A DNA stretch of 64,000 nucleotides, from positions 434,001-498,000 of the forward strand of contig MU008191.1 in assembly GCA_010909165.1 (NCBI GenBank), written 5' to 3'. How positions within the stretch are numbered: the first letter of the stretch is position 1; every line of letters starts with the position of its first letter. Below the pieces are notes generated by a model that saw only the letters and a program-made list of their open reading frames with translations, was not told where the DNA came from and ran no database searches. Positions 1-11,312 of the stretch are shown here, piece after piece. The stretch is from Anthoceros angustus. Taxonomy: Eukaryota; Streptophyta; Anthocerotopsida; Anthocerotales; Anthocerotaceae. Both the position numbers and the translations under genes were made by a program.

Positions 1-2
1 TT

Positions 3-170
3 TCCAGCTACAAGGAACAGTGTACACCGCTACAGCATGGGGAAAAGAAGCTACCTGTAGCTCTAGAGGCTTTGCGTGTGCGCTCCAGAGCTGCATTTGC
101 CGAATTTCTTGCCCGCTGGGCGGCAGTGGCAGAGCAGCAGGAGCAGCGGGGGCCTTTATAAGTGGACGTC
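3..170 (+). CDS. C-terminal fragment of an unidentified protein (cut by left edge)
   Basis: An open frame runs from the window edge to a TAA at 168-170 and encodes about 55 residues. It ends in an amphipathic, Ala/Arg/Glu-rich helix (EALRVRSRAAFAEFLARW) and a Gln/Glu-rich tail ending RGPL. Codon use is GC-rich with G/C third positions, like the other genes here, and the composition looks like real protein rather than a shadow frame. The 5' part lies outside the window, so neither the family nor the exon boundaries can be given. A chance open frame is possible. The overlapping frames on the other strand show no recognisable domain. Confidence 0.4.
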
Positions 171-600
171 TCTAGAGCGGTCCCTTTCCTGCTCCCGGCT
201 GCCATGGCGACATTCGCGCCGGGTCCCCTGGCTCTGGACGGCTAGCATTAGAGAGGTGGACCTATGGGCGGAGGCAGAGGCATGGCAGGCCTGGCAGGAA
301 GGAGATTTACATGTTTGTCCTGGGGCAGTACACAAGGCGGAGGATCCGGGAAGCGAGGGGAAAGAAATAAAGAAAGAAAGCAAGCAAGAGAAGGAGGCCA
401 AGCCGTCACAGAACCCACGCTGCCCAGGACAGCCTACCTCAGCCTTGCCTGCCCCGAAAGCTTGCGCTGGATACAGTAGACTGAATCTTCTGGGCCCTCT
501 GATCTTTCAGGGCTGGTAGGCCAGAGGGTGCCCAGCAGCTCGAAACACGTTCACATCAACAGAAACCTCGCAAAGCGAAACCCTCCTCACCCAGATGATT
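171..600. other. 3' flank, no gene recognised
   Basis: GC-rich then purine-rich sequence (GAAAGAAA tracts near 360-400) after the stop of the left-edge fragment. Likely 3' UTR or intergenic. Several short frames overlap here but none resembles a protein. Confidence 0.4.
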
Positions 601-1789
601 CCATCTCACCTGCACTGCACTTGTGTGCTGCAGGTGAGTGGTTTCGGAATTCCTTGAAAGCTTCATTGGCCGGCTCCCAGCACAGGCTACCACACATGAG
701 TACTATTGCAAGGGCAAATTCAAACGGCTTGGTGTTGTCGTGTCCTGTCTGCTCTGCTCGGTAGCGTGACCTTGGCCGTGGTGAACAAAACTCGACGGTG
801 CGAGCCTCTCAAAGCCACACAAATATCTTGTGCGGGATCCATCAATATCCAGGCCCAAACTCCCAAAGTCCTAACCCGTGTTCTGGAATCTATGCTATTG
901 ACCAATGTTCTTCCTTCATGGAATCTGCATTGCTGAGATCGTCACCCTGCCATTATAATACTAGCGTTAAAAGCATTTGCTTACACCCTCGCTCACGTAT
1001 GCATTGCCCGGGACCCGGCCTGTAAGGCGCGCGTGATCTGTGTGTTGTGCAAAGCTGGGCTTGATTTGCGTGTCCCTGCCCGCCCACACACCGCCGCGCC
1101 GTATATTATATTGTTTCCTCCTGCCAACGCCACATGTGCTCCAACATAACTTTTTCTATGTCTCTCCACACTATTATATCAAATATAAATCAAATATAAA
1201 TCAAATATGAATATTCGATCAAATTCACCAAAAAAAGCTAGTCCGAAATGAGGCATCGTTCTAATTCAGGCAGGCATCCATACCAAAGATGAGGAGGTGT
1301 GTGACGAAGGTATGATTTAGAATGACAGCCAAGCAGTGTATAGAGGAGACACTCCTCTCAATCTCCAGACAACCCAGCATTGCATAAGAGGAGATCTCGA
1401 CTCCTCTCAATCAGATCAAGCGGGAGGCAATCGTTCAGCTCCTACGTGTGTTTACTTCTAGTATTCAGGGAGTCGTATCAGAGTCACGAGCCATGGCTTG
1501 CATTCATAATCCCTCAGCACTGGCAAGAGGAGAGTGTGCTGATTCAGCTGTCCAGGGGGCGTCTGCAGGAAGGGTGGCAGACCGATATCTCAAACCGTCT
1601 TTTCACAAAAGAAAAGAAGAAAATGAGGTCTGCTTGCGCCGTCTGGAAGGAAGGGGATGCTAAACTTCACTTCACGGCCTGAAACCCTAAAAGTGACTCC
1701 CATTCTAGGGCTTGCTGCCCTTCTCGTAGCAGTATGTACGTAGATGTCTCGGCGGCGTCGTCATTTTCGGGTTGCGGTGCCCGCAGAGT

Positions 1790-2215
1790 CCGCGCGCAGG
1801 TCTGTGCTGTTGGGTGGTGCTTGCTTTGTTGCTGATGTCGGCGTTTATTGATTTGTCGGTCGATCGCCATGGCGCGCGGTTCTGTCACCACTGAAGTGGC
1901 GGTGCGGGCTTGGTGCAAGTGATGCGAAGCAAGAATAGGGACATCTTAGTGCCTCAGGGGCCATGATGACGTATTCTATGGGAATCTCTGATGCACCAGA
2001 TCTCGCCTTCATGGCCGGTTATGTCAGTCTTTACTGGTTTGTATGTCCATCGCCAGCGTCCGCGTTTCTGTCACAACGGACGTGTTGGTGCAGGTTTGTG
2101 CAAGTGATGCGAAGCAAGAAAAGGGACATCTTAGTGCCTCACCGGCCAGGATGACGTTTTCTATGGGAATCTCTCTGATGCACCAGGTCTCGCCTTCATG
2201 GGTGGTTATGTCGTC
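1790..2215. repeat. About 185-bp tandem subrepeats inside the array
   Basis: The phrase TATTCTATGGGAATCTCT followed by a GATGCACCAG segment recurs at about 1972 and 2157 (185-bp period), with a more diverged preceding copy at about 1850-1965. Equivalent copies occur near 3400, 3575, 6530, 6718, 7978 and 8155. Each unit carries a GTGCAAGTGATGC core and a GGGACATCTTAGTGCCTCA core. The larger array therefore contains an older tandem repeat inside it. Confidence 0.7.
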
Positions 2216-2706
2216 TGTGCGGGTGTTGCGGGTTTCTGAACGATGGCTAAGTCTATTTGACGGCCATGGCCTCCTTGCCCCCGCCTCTTGAAAATCATCC
2301 TCTGGTCGTAGCAAACGATGAGTGAGGTCTGACGCTTATCATTGTGATGGAATGTAGATACTTCTTCTTCAGGATGAGCTGATTGCGGAGCCGAGGATTT
2401 GCTGGGTTTTCGATATCCTGAGACCCCAGACAACCTGGTTACTGTCCCCAGAAGATGGTGATAAATGTTAGCTATGTCGTAAACAAACTCTTACCATACC
2501 GCGGGCTGGCTGCGGGGTTATGTCACATTCTTCAGAACAGCTACCATTGCCCATAAGTACGTGACCTAATTGGCGACGTGTCCCGGGTCTCGACCTTCGT
2601 CATTTCACCTTCGTGTTTGGAACAAAACACGCAAATAAGGTCCTTGAATGGAGACAACATTCAAAGCAGGGAGACATGAGCTGAAGAGCGCCGCAGTGTA
2701 CATGGA

Positions 2707-2732
2707 GGGTGTAGGGTTTAGGGTCTACACCC
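2707..2732. repeat. Hairpin with telomere-type motif in its loop, copy 1
   Basis: Perfect 8-bp arms GGGTGTAG / CTACACCC flank the 10-nt loop GGTTTAGGGT, which contains the plant telomeric word TTTAGGG. The same element is unchanged at 7268-7293 and 8334-8359. Confidence 0.7.
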
Positions 2733-3548
2733 CCTTGATTCTCCACTAGTAAGGCAGTGTTGACGACGAAGTACTCGGAGCTCTAGAATAGCCCGTGCAA
2801 TGCGTGAAAATGTCGGTGCCGTGGGTCGCATTGATCGAGACTGTAGTACGCAGCACACTCGAGGCTTCTCAATTTCTCAAACCCTTAACCTGAAAGTACA
2901 CCCGGGATGACGACCGAGAGTTCACAGTAGCAGGAAGTGTAATGGGTTGGGTGAGACTTGTGTTGATTGCATCTGCCTAATACTATGAAGAAATCAACCA
3001 GGACGATCTGTCATATGAGGCATCGTGTCTCAATTCGGCCAGTTGTCACCTAGCTATCCCAACTGCCCCAATGGTTAGCTAGCTAGGTAACCGCCGAAGA
3101 GTTGGGTACCTCACAGCGTGTCGCACTTGGCTAGCAGAGAAGGTTCCTTCCCACAACGCTCATTGGCGAGATTCACTTCGTGGAAGCCCTTCTCGGATAG
3201 CACACTGACTTTGCACGCAACGACCGCATCCCCTGCGGCATGTGTGTGTCGCCTAGGTACCCACCCAATTGGTCAAGCAGCAGCACTCAGATGTCTCATC
3301 CTCAGCAAATTTCTATGAAGCCCTTTTAACGCTCCAGGTGCCCTGAGATTTCAACTCATCGATTGTTGAGACCATCTGCACAATTCACGTTTTCAGCACG
3401 TATTCTATGGGAATCTCTGATGCACCAGGTCTCGCCTTCATGGCCATTGGTTTGCTTGTCCATCGCCAGGGTCCGCGTTTCTGTCACAACGGACGTGTCG
3501 GTGCAGGGTTTGTGCAAGTGATGCGAAGCAAGAAAAGGGACATCTAGT

Positions 3549-5183
3549 GCCTCACCGGCCAGGATGACGTTTTCTATGGGAATCTCTGATGCACCAGGTC
3601 TCGCCTTCATGGGTGGTTATGTCGTCTGTGCGGGTGTTGCGGGTTTCTGAACGATGGCTAAGTCTATTTGACGGCCATGGCCTCCTTGCCCCCGCCTCTT
3701 GAAAATCATCCTCTGGTCGTAGCAAACGATGAGTGAGGTCTGACGCTTATCATTGTGATGGAATGTAGATACTTCTTCTTCAGGATGAGCTGATTGCGGA
3801 GCCGAGGATTTGCTGGGTTTTCGATATCCTGAGACCCCAGACAACCTGGTTACTGTCCCCAGAAGATGGTGATAAATGTTAGCTATGTCGTAAACAAACT
3901 CGACGGTGCGAGCCTCTCAAAGCCACACAAATATCTTGTGCGGGATCCATCAATATCCAGGCCCAAACTCCCAAAGTCCTAACCCGTGTTCTGGAATCTA
4001 TGCTATTGACCAATGTTCTTCTTCCTTCATGGAATCTGCATTGCTGAGATCGTCACCCTGCCATTATAATACTAGCGTTAAAGCATTTGCTTACACCCTC
4101 GCTCACGTATGCATTGCCGGGACCCGGCCTGTAAGCGCGCGTGATCTGTGTGTTGTGCAAAGCTGGGCTTGATTTGCGTGTCCCTGCCCGCCCACACACC
4201 GCCGCGCCGTATATTATATTGTTTCCTCCTGCCAACGCCACATGTGCTCCAACATAACTTTTCTATGTCTCTCACACTATTATATCAAATATAAATCAAA
4301 TATAAATCAAATATGAATATTCGATCAAATTCACCAAAAAAAGCTAGTCCGAAATGAGGCATCGTTCTAATTCAGGCAGGCATCCATACCAAAGATGAGG
4401 AGGTGTGTGACGAAGGTATGATTTAGAATGACAGCCAAGCAGTGTATAGAGGAGACACTCCTCTCAATCTCCAGACAACCCAGCATTGCATAAGAGTCGA
4501 CTCCTCTCAATCAGATCAAGCGGGAGGCAATCGTTCAGCTCCTACGTGTGTTTACTTCTAGTATTCAGGAGTCGTATCAGAGTCACGAGCCATGGCTTGC
4601 ATTCATAATCCCTCAGCACTGGCAAGAGGAGGTGTGCTGATTCAGCTGTCCAGGGGCGTCTGCAGGAAGGGTGGCAGACCGATATCTCAAACCCTTAACC
4701 TGAAAGTTCACCCGGGATGACGACCGAGACTTCACAGTACGCGGAAGCGTAATGGGTTGGTTCAGACTTGTGTTGATTGCATCTGCCTAATACTATGGAG
4801 AAATCAACCAGGACGATCTGTCATACGAGGCCACAGCTGAATCGGACATCGTGTTCCAATTCCGCCAGTTGTCACCTAGCTATCCCCAGTAATTAGCTAG
4901 CTAGGCCACCGCCAAAGAGTTGGGTAGCTCAGCACTTGGCTAGCAGCAGAGAAGGTTCCCTTGCCTAAAACACTCATTGGCGAGAACCACTTCGTGGAAG
5001 CCCTTCTCTGGACAGCACACGGACTGTGCACGCCTGACAAGAACGCCAAAACAAGAAAGCCTGCCTACCTTGCGGCCTGTGTGTGTCGCCTTGGTACCCA
5101 CCCAATTGGTCAAGCAGCAGCACTAACGTGTCTCATCGTCCGCACATTTCTCTATGAAGCCCTTTGACGCCCCAGGTGCCCCA
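3549..5183. repeat. Repeat array, mosaic segment between the two complete units
   Basis: This is a patchwork. 3549-3898 copies 2130-2478 (C block). 3898-4690 copies 787-1592 (A block). 4690-5183 matches 8515-9010 (a diverged D block, called D'). The joins fall in short shared words: AACAAACTC near 3893, TCTCAAAC near 4684 and TTCCATCTCA near 5186. The order differs from units 1 and 2, so this piece arose by rearrangement rather than plain unequal crossing-over. Confidence 0.75.
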
Positions 5184-5186
5184 AAT

Positions 5187-8100
5187 TCCATCTCACTGCA
5201 CTGCTGCACTTGTGTGCTGCAGGTGAGTGGTTTCGGAATTCCTTGAAAGCTTCATTGGCTAGCTCAGGCTACACATGAGTACTATTGCAAAGGGCAAATT
5301 CAAACGGCTTGGTGTTGTCGTGTCCTGTCTGCTCTGCTCGGTAGCGTGACCTTGGCCGTGGTGAACAAACTCGACGGTGCGAGCCTCTCAAAGCCACACA
5401 AATATCTTGTGCGGGATCCATCAATATCCAGGCCCAAACTCCCAAAGTCCTAACCGTGTTCTGGAATCTATGCTATTGACCAATGTTCTTCCTTCATGGA
5501 ATCTGCATTGCTGAGATCGTCACCCTGCCATTATAATACTAGCGTTAAAGCATTTGCTTACACCCTCGCTCACGTATGCATTGCCGGGACCCGGCCTGTA
5601 AGCGCGTGATCTGTGTGTTGTGCAAAGCTGGGCTTGCGTGTCCCTGCCCGCCCACACACCGCCGCGCCGTATATTATATTGTTTCCTCCTGCCAACGCCA
5701 CATATACTTTTCTATGTCTCTCACACTATTATATCAAATATAAATCAAATATAAATCAAATATGAATATTCGATCAAATTCACCAAAAAAAGCTAGTCCG
5801 AAATGAGGCATCGTTCTAATTCAGGCAGGCATCCATACCAAAGATGAGGAGGTGTGTGACGAAGGTATGATTTAGAATGACAGCCAAGCAGTGTATAAGA
5901 GGAGACACTCCTCTCAATCTCCAGACAACCCAGCATTGCATAAGAGGAGATCTCGACTCCTCTCAATCAGATCAAGCGGGAGGCAATCGTTCAGCTCCTA
6001 CGTGTGTTTACTTCTAGTATTCAGGAGTCGTATCAGAGTCACGAGCCATGGCTTGCATTCATAATCCTCAGCACTGGCAAGAGGAGAGTGTGCTGATTCA
6101 GCTGTCCAGGGGCGTCTGCAGGAAGGGTGGCAGACCGATATCTCAAACCGTCTTTTCACAAAAGAAAAGAAGAAAATGAGGTCTGCTTGCGCCGTCTGGA
6201 AGGAAGGGGATGCTAAACTTCACTTCACGGCCTGAAACCCTAAAAGTGACTCCCATTCTAGGGCTTGCTGCCCTTCTCGTAGCAGTATGTACGTAGATGT
6301 GGCTCGGCGGCTGTCGTCATTTTCGGGTTGCGGTGCCCGCAGAGTCCGCGCGCAGGTCTGTGCTGTTGGGTGGTGCTTGCTTTGTTGCTGATGTCGGCGT
6401 TTATTGATTTGTCGGTCGATCGCCATGGCGCGCGGTTCTGTCACCACTGAAGTGGCGGTGCGGGCTTGGTGCAAGTGATGCGAAGCAAGAATAGGGACAT
6501 CTTAGTGCCTCAGGGGCCATGATGACGTATTCTATGGGAATCTCTCTGATGCACCAGATCTCGCCTTCATGGCCGGTTATGTCAGTCTTTACTGGTTTGC
6601 ATGTCCATCGCCAGCGTCCGCGTTTCTGTCACAACGGACGTGTCGGTGCAGGGTTTGTGCAAGTGATGCGAAGCAAGAAAAGGGACATCTTAGTGCCTCA
6701 CCGGCCAGGATGACGTTTTCTATGGGAATCTCTCTGATGCACCAGGTCTCGCCTTCATGGGTGGTTATGTCGTCTGTGCGGGTGTTGCGGGTTTCTGAAC
6801 GATGGCTAAGTCTATTTGACGGCCATGGCCTCCTTGCCCCCGCCTCTTGAAAAATCATCCTCTGGTCGTAGCAAACGATGAGTGAGGTCTGACGCTTATC
6901 ATTGTGATGGAATGTAGATACTTCTTCTTCAGGATGAGCTGATTGCGGAGCCGAGGATTTGCTGGGTTTTTCGATATCCTGAGACCCCAGACAACCTGGT
7001 TACTGTCCCCAGAAGATGGTGATAAATGTTAGCTATGTCGTAAACAAACTCTTACCATACCGCGGGCTGGCTGCGGGGTTATGTCACATTCTTCAGAACA
7101 GCTACCATTGCCCATAAGTACGTGACCTAATTGGCGACGTGTCCCGGGTCTCGACCTTCGTCATTTCACCTTCGTGTTTGGAACAAAACACGCAAATAAG
7201 GTCCTTGAATGGAGACAACATTCAAAGCAGGGAGACATGAGCTGAAGAGCGCCGCAGTGTACATGGAGGGTGTAGGGTTTAGGGTCTACACCCCCTTGAT
7301 TCTCCACTAGTAAGGCAGTGTTGACGACGAAGTACTCGGAGCACTAGAACAGTCTAGAACCCGTGCAATGCGTGAAAATGTCGGTGCCGTGGGTCGCATT
7401 GATCGAGACTGTAGTACGCAGCACACTCGAGGCTTCTCAATTTCTCAAACCCTTAACCTGAAAGTACACCCGGGATGACGACCGAGAGTTCACAGTAGCA
7501 GGAAGTGTAATGGGTTGGGTGAGACTTGTGTTGATTGCATCTGCCTAATACTATGAAGAAATCAACCAGGACGATCTGTCATATGAGGCATCGTGTCTCA
7601 ATTCGGCCAGTTGTCACCTAGCTATCCCAACTGCCCCAATGGTTAGCTAGCTAGGTAACCGCCGAAGAGTTGGGTACCTCACAGCGTGTCGCACTTGGCT
7701 AGCAGCGAAGAGAAGGTTCCCTTCCCCACAACGCTCATTGGCGAGATTCACTTCGTGGAAGCCCTTCTCGGGATAGCACACTGACTTTGCACGCAACGAC
7801 CGCATCCCCTGCGGCATGTGTGTGTCGCCTAGGTACCCACCCAATTGGTCAAGCAGCAGCACTCAGATGTCTCATCCTCAGCAAATTTCTCTATGAAGCC
7901 CTTTTAACGCTCCAGGTGCCCCGAGATTTCAACTCATCGATTGTTGAGACCATCTGCACAATTCACGTTTTCAGCACGTATTCTATGGGAATCTCTCTGA
8001 TGCACCAGGTCTCGCCTTCATGGCCATTGGTTTGCTTGTCCATCGCCAGGGTCCGCGTTTCTGTCACAACGGACGTGTCGGTGCAGGGTTCGTGCAAGTG
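5187..8100. repeat. Repeat array, unit 2 (near-identical copy of unit 1)
   Basis: Collinear with 601-3540, including the P, A, 185-bp subrepeat, C, hairpin and D blocks. Differences are mainly indels of one to a few bases (for example a shorter stretch near 5700 relative to 1130-1150). The similarity implies a recent duplication or ongoing homogenisation. No coding capacity was recognised. Confidence 0.8.
7268..7293. repeat. Hairpin with telomere-type motif, copy 2
   Basis: Same GGGTGTAG / CTACACCC arms and loop as at 2707-2732. Confidence 0.7.
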
Positions 8101-9060
8101 ATGCAAATCAAGAAAAGGGACATCTTAGTGCCTCACGGGCCATGATGACATTTCTATGGGAATCTCTCTGATGCACCTGGTCTCGCCTTCATGGCCGGTT
8201 ATGCCGTCTGTGCGGGTGTTGCGGGTTTTTTGAACGATGGTTTTGGCTAAATAAGATCCTTGAATGGAGAAAACCAGTGTTCCATCATTCAAAGCAGGAG
8301 ACATGAGCTGACGAGCGCCGCAGTGTCCATGGAGGGTGTAGGGTTTAGGGTCTACACCCCCTTGATTCTCCATCAGTAACGCAGTGTTGACGACGAAGTA
8401 CTCGGAGCACTAGAACAGTCTAGAACCCGTGCAATGCGTGAAAATGTCGGTGCTGTGGGTCGCATGGATCGAGACTGTAGTACGCAGCACACTCGAGGCT
8501 TCTCAATTTCTCAAACCCTTAACCTGAAAGTTCACCCGGGATGACGACCGAGACTTCACAGTACGCGGAAGCGTAATGGGTTGGTTCAGACTTGTGTTGA
8601 TTGCATCTGCCTAATACTATGGAGAAATCAACCAGGACGATCTGTCATACGAGGCCACAGCTGAATCGGACATCGTGTTCCAATTCCGCCAGTTGTCACC
8701 TAGCTATCCCCAGTAATTAGCTAGCTAGGCCACCGCCAAAGAGTTGGGTAGCTCACAGCACTTGGCTAGCAGCGCAGAGAAGGTTCCCTTGCCTAAAACA
8801 CTCATTGGCGAGAACCACTTCGTGGAAGCCCTTCTCTGGACAGCACACGGACTGTGCACGCCTGACAAGAACGCCAAACAAGAAAGCCTGCCTACCTTGC
8901 GGCCTGTGTGTGTCGCCTTGGTACCCACCCAATTGGTCAAGCAGCAGCACTAACGTGTCTCATCGTCCGCACATTTCTCTATGAAGCCCTTTTGACGCCC
9001 CAGGTGCCCCCAAATTCCATCTCATCGATTGTTGAGACCATCTGCACAATTCAAGTTTTC
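8101..9060. repeat. Repeat array, partial right-end unit
   Basis: 8101-8245 is a diverged copy of the 185-bp subrepeat. 8250-8515 matches about 2636-2890 (with a small insertion near 8272), and 8515-9010 is the D' block also present at 4690-5183. The array ends near 9060, after which the sequence is unique. Confidence 0.7.
8334..8359. repeat. Hairpin with telomere-type motif, copy 3
   Basis: Third exact copy of the stem and loop seen at 2707-2732. It is conserved although the surrounding block is rearranged. Confidence 0.7.
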
Positions 9061-9706
9061 AGCACACAGCCCGTACGGGTGCACAGTCTCACATCGACAC
9101 TCACAACTGTGGATTTTGTGCTTACTAGGCCTCACAGTTTCATGGCGCTCTAATTCCAACGACTTCATTTCTGCTTTCTTTGTGAACCACCCACATTTGC
9201 TGGGCTACAGGGCCTGGGGCCTGTCTATGCATCGAATCCGAGTGATTGGGTCGCAGGTAACATACTTTGTTAGGCAATCCATGTTGGAGCTCACTTAGGC
9301 AAGTGCCCTAGCTTTCTGGGCGTGACGGAAGCCCGTATGCAGAACTGTGTTAGAGACCGTAAAAATGACCATTCCCCACATACACGAGCGCCTTGCGATG
9401 TTGCACGGCTGAAACACAGACCATATCCTTCTTGCAAAACCCCCGGCTTCTGCGCTTCTGTTGCTCAGATGACACTCAGATTCACACTTGGAATAAGGCG
9501 GGGATATGTCCACCCTCCTCCCTAACACATTTTGGTAATCAAGCACGCTCTGCCGGGAAGCTATGGAGCACTGCGAACCACGTTGGCTTCGAGGATGCTC
9601 CTCCGAGCCCGAAGTCTCTGCGCGGTTGCCGATTCCAAGATCTCCCGCCATTCTTTCAACCTAGTAACATCCATTTTGGGATTAATTTGGGTCCCCTGGA
9701 AGGGGT
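9061..9706. other. Unique intergenic DNA, no gene recognised
   Basis: Sits between the repeat array and the 3' end of the U2 gene. Frames on both strands are short and have no recognisable domain. Confidence 0.4.
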
Positions 9707-9903
9707 GGGGTGCGCCAGGCAATGGAGGTAGTGCAATACCAGAGCGACGCGCGTGGAGCCGAGGTAGCGAGCTACCTCATATGGCTCCACCCCCGGAAAG
9801 AAATAAGATTAATATCATGTGGGTCGATGACCCACGTATCAGATATTAAACTGATAAGAACAGATACTACACTTGATCTTAGCCAAAAGGCCGAGAAAGG
9901 TAT
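9707..9903 (-). ncRNA. U2: U2 spliceosomal snRNA
   Basis: On the minus strand the RNA starts ATACCTTTCTCGGCCTTTTG, the highly conserved U2 5' end (stem-loop I). The branch-point-recognition sequence GTGTAGTATCTGTTC follows, then the stem-loop II region with the perfect GTGGGTC/GACCCAC stem, a long stem-loop III (GTGGAGCC...GGCTCCAC with inner GAGGTAGC/GCTACCTC), and a stem-loop IV with the TATTGCACTACC loop where U2B'' binds. Length of about 197 nt fits U2. Two oddities: the Sm-site region reads TTATTTCTTTCC rather than an uninterrupted T run, and no plant upstream sequence element (TCCCACATCG-like) or TATA box is seen at the usual spacing. It could therefore be a recent pseudogene copy. The 3' end is approximate. 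Confidence 0.93.
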
Positions 9904-10104
9904 ACTAACCATTGGAAAGCACCCACTACTTGTATCGTTTCGAAGGCGCCTCATTTATCCAAAGGACTATGGGTTATATGTTTCTGAACTGCGAAGAGAA
10001 CCGGTCAGCAAGTCCTCCTCAGAAACGGCCAATGATGCAATTGATTGTTTAGAACTGCTCCTTGTAAGCGCAAAACAATGTTTTTAAACCCTCCTCATCT
10101 GCTC
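9904..10104. other. Region upstream of the U2 gene
   Basis: Should hold the U2 promoter. TATA-like words lie near 9953-9960 and 9973-9980, about 50 and 70 bp upstream of the RNA start. Plant snRNA genes usually have a TATA box near -30 and the upstream sequence element near -70. No clear upstream element was found by eye. Confidence 0.35.
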
Positions 10105-10129
10105 CGTCCTTAGTGGACTTCAATAAAAT

Positions 10130-10165
10130 TCTTCTTCTTCTTCTTCGTCTTCTTCTTCTTCTTCT
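10130..10165. repeat. (TTC)n / (GAA)n microsatellite
   Basis: About 12 TTC units interrupted once by GTC. It lies exactly where the C-terminal coding end of the DnaJ pseudogene would be, and extends that frame on the minus strand as poly-Arg. Confidence 0.85.
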
Positions 10166-10440
10166 GCTCTCCTTCAATCGATCAGCAACAAGCTGCTGCA
10201 ATAAATCGGCATGGTTGTGTGCTGTCTTTGAAATGAGACACTGCCGCCTCACACTTGTTGTCGCAGAAGTGTAGAACACTCGCTTGTTGTTCTCCGGAGG
10301 GACTTTTCCTCACCTTTGTTAAGGATCATATTTTTCTGCCCTAATCCTTGGCAGCCTGAGTGTTGATGAATCGGCCTTGTGGTGTTTCCCTGTCCAGCAA
10401 ATCCTTGCCAACCATCATGGACATGTGCAGCATGGACTCT
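10160..10440 (-). pseudogene. Decayed partial copy of the DnaJ gene at 55495-56745
   Basis: Two blocks align in order and orientation with the intact minus-strand DnaJ gene. 10166-10310 resembles its last exon: the conceptual TTSVRRQ...LLQQLVADRLKESR matches TTVRRH...LIQQLLAAEGLELD...DRFKESR. 10355-10440 resembles exon 3 (CCTGAGTGTTGATGAATCGG here, CCTGAATCTTGATGAATCGA there), up to the shared GGACATG. Exon 4 and the start of exon 5 are missing between the blocks, and the frame is broken. A (GAA)n expansion sits at its 3' end. Divergence is substantial, so it is an old duplicate, not an assembly echo. Confidence 0.7.
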
Positions 10441-11312
10441 GTATGCTTCCCAACATTACCACAGAACGTAATGAAACACATTTTGCAAGAGAAAGGTGGT
10501 CATGGAAGCCATAAGCGAGCCCTAAGGAGAAGCTTGATGCTGGTGTCTTCCACTCGTTGCCGTAGGTCAGGTGATCTTTTCCAATTCACGACATTTCTGT
10601 CAAGGACAGTTGCAGCAGGGAAAGTCCTTGGTCACAGCACTCTGGTGCCATGTTTTCTTGCTGACCTCAATCTACAGGCATGAAAATTCGCTGCGATTTA
10701 TTTGATTCAGAAATGACTGACCGTATGGTGGCTGGAGGTTGCCGTCAATCTGACTGTCATGGATAAGAGCGCAAGAATTAGGGCAGAAATCCGGACCTGG
10801 CCAATACTACGGACGAACCCAGAGTCCACTTGGATAAGACACTTCGCACACGCAACGCACACATTTCATGGCCTGACCGAGCTATCACGGGGTCGCAAGT
10901 TGGCATCCGGCATCCCCCGCCCACATGTATTGCGACAATTGGTGGACAATCCGGATGAAATTAAGCTCCTGGCGCAAATGAGGTTCAAGTCTTGAGCTGG
11001 TTATCTCATCCAACACAATCACCTGGATATGAATCTTTCCTATGACGAGGGCAGAACTGGATGTTGCGGCCCCATCGGCAAAGTGGTGAGAAAGCAGTTG
11101 AGGATTCTTTCGGCGGTCTGCTGTGATCACACACCCTTTGAACGAATTGCGGCTAGTCCATCTGGTCCGTCTGTTTCACAGAATCTGAGCTTATCAAACG
11201 AGCGTCTCTAGAAAAGGTTGAAACAGAATCGGAGCAAAATCTGAGCTCATCAAACGAGCGTCTCTAGAAAAGGTTAAAACAGAATCGGGGCAAATCGTGC
11301 AAATATGAGAAG
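10441..11312. other. Intergenic DNA with a 2x direct repeat
   Basis: No gene recognised. About 11187-11290 contains two adjacent copies of a roughly 55-bp sequence sharing ATCAAACGAGCGTCTCTAG, AAAAGGTT and ACAGAATCGG, just beyond the 3' end of the tRNA gene. A minus-strand frame at 10885-11130 is open but matches nothing I recognise. Confidence 0.5.

Larger units (their letters stand above)
601..3540. repeat. Repeat array, unit 1 (complete version)
   Basis: This roughly 2.94-kb noncoding block recurs almost base for base at 5187-8100, with only small indels (offset about 4.56-4.59 kb). Recognisable blocks in order are: P (601-787), A (about 787-1592), a stretch rich in about 185-bp subrepeats (about 1790-2290), a C block (about 2130-2478), a spacer with a telomere-motif hairpin (2707-2732) and a D block (about 2880-3395). 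Frames in it are short, shift between copies and resemble no protein, so the block is treated as noncoding. No LTRs, terminal inverted repeats or transposase frames were seen. Its class is unknown. Confidence 0.8.

Noticed and set aside
2206-2433. 75-codon frame repeated identically at 3617-3844, at first taken for a small duplicated gene
   Set aside because: The equivalent sequence in unit 2 (6784-7000) has single-base indels that break it, and it resembles no protein. It is explained by the duplicated C block.
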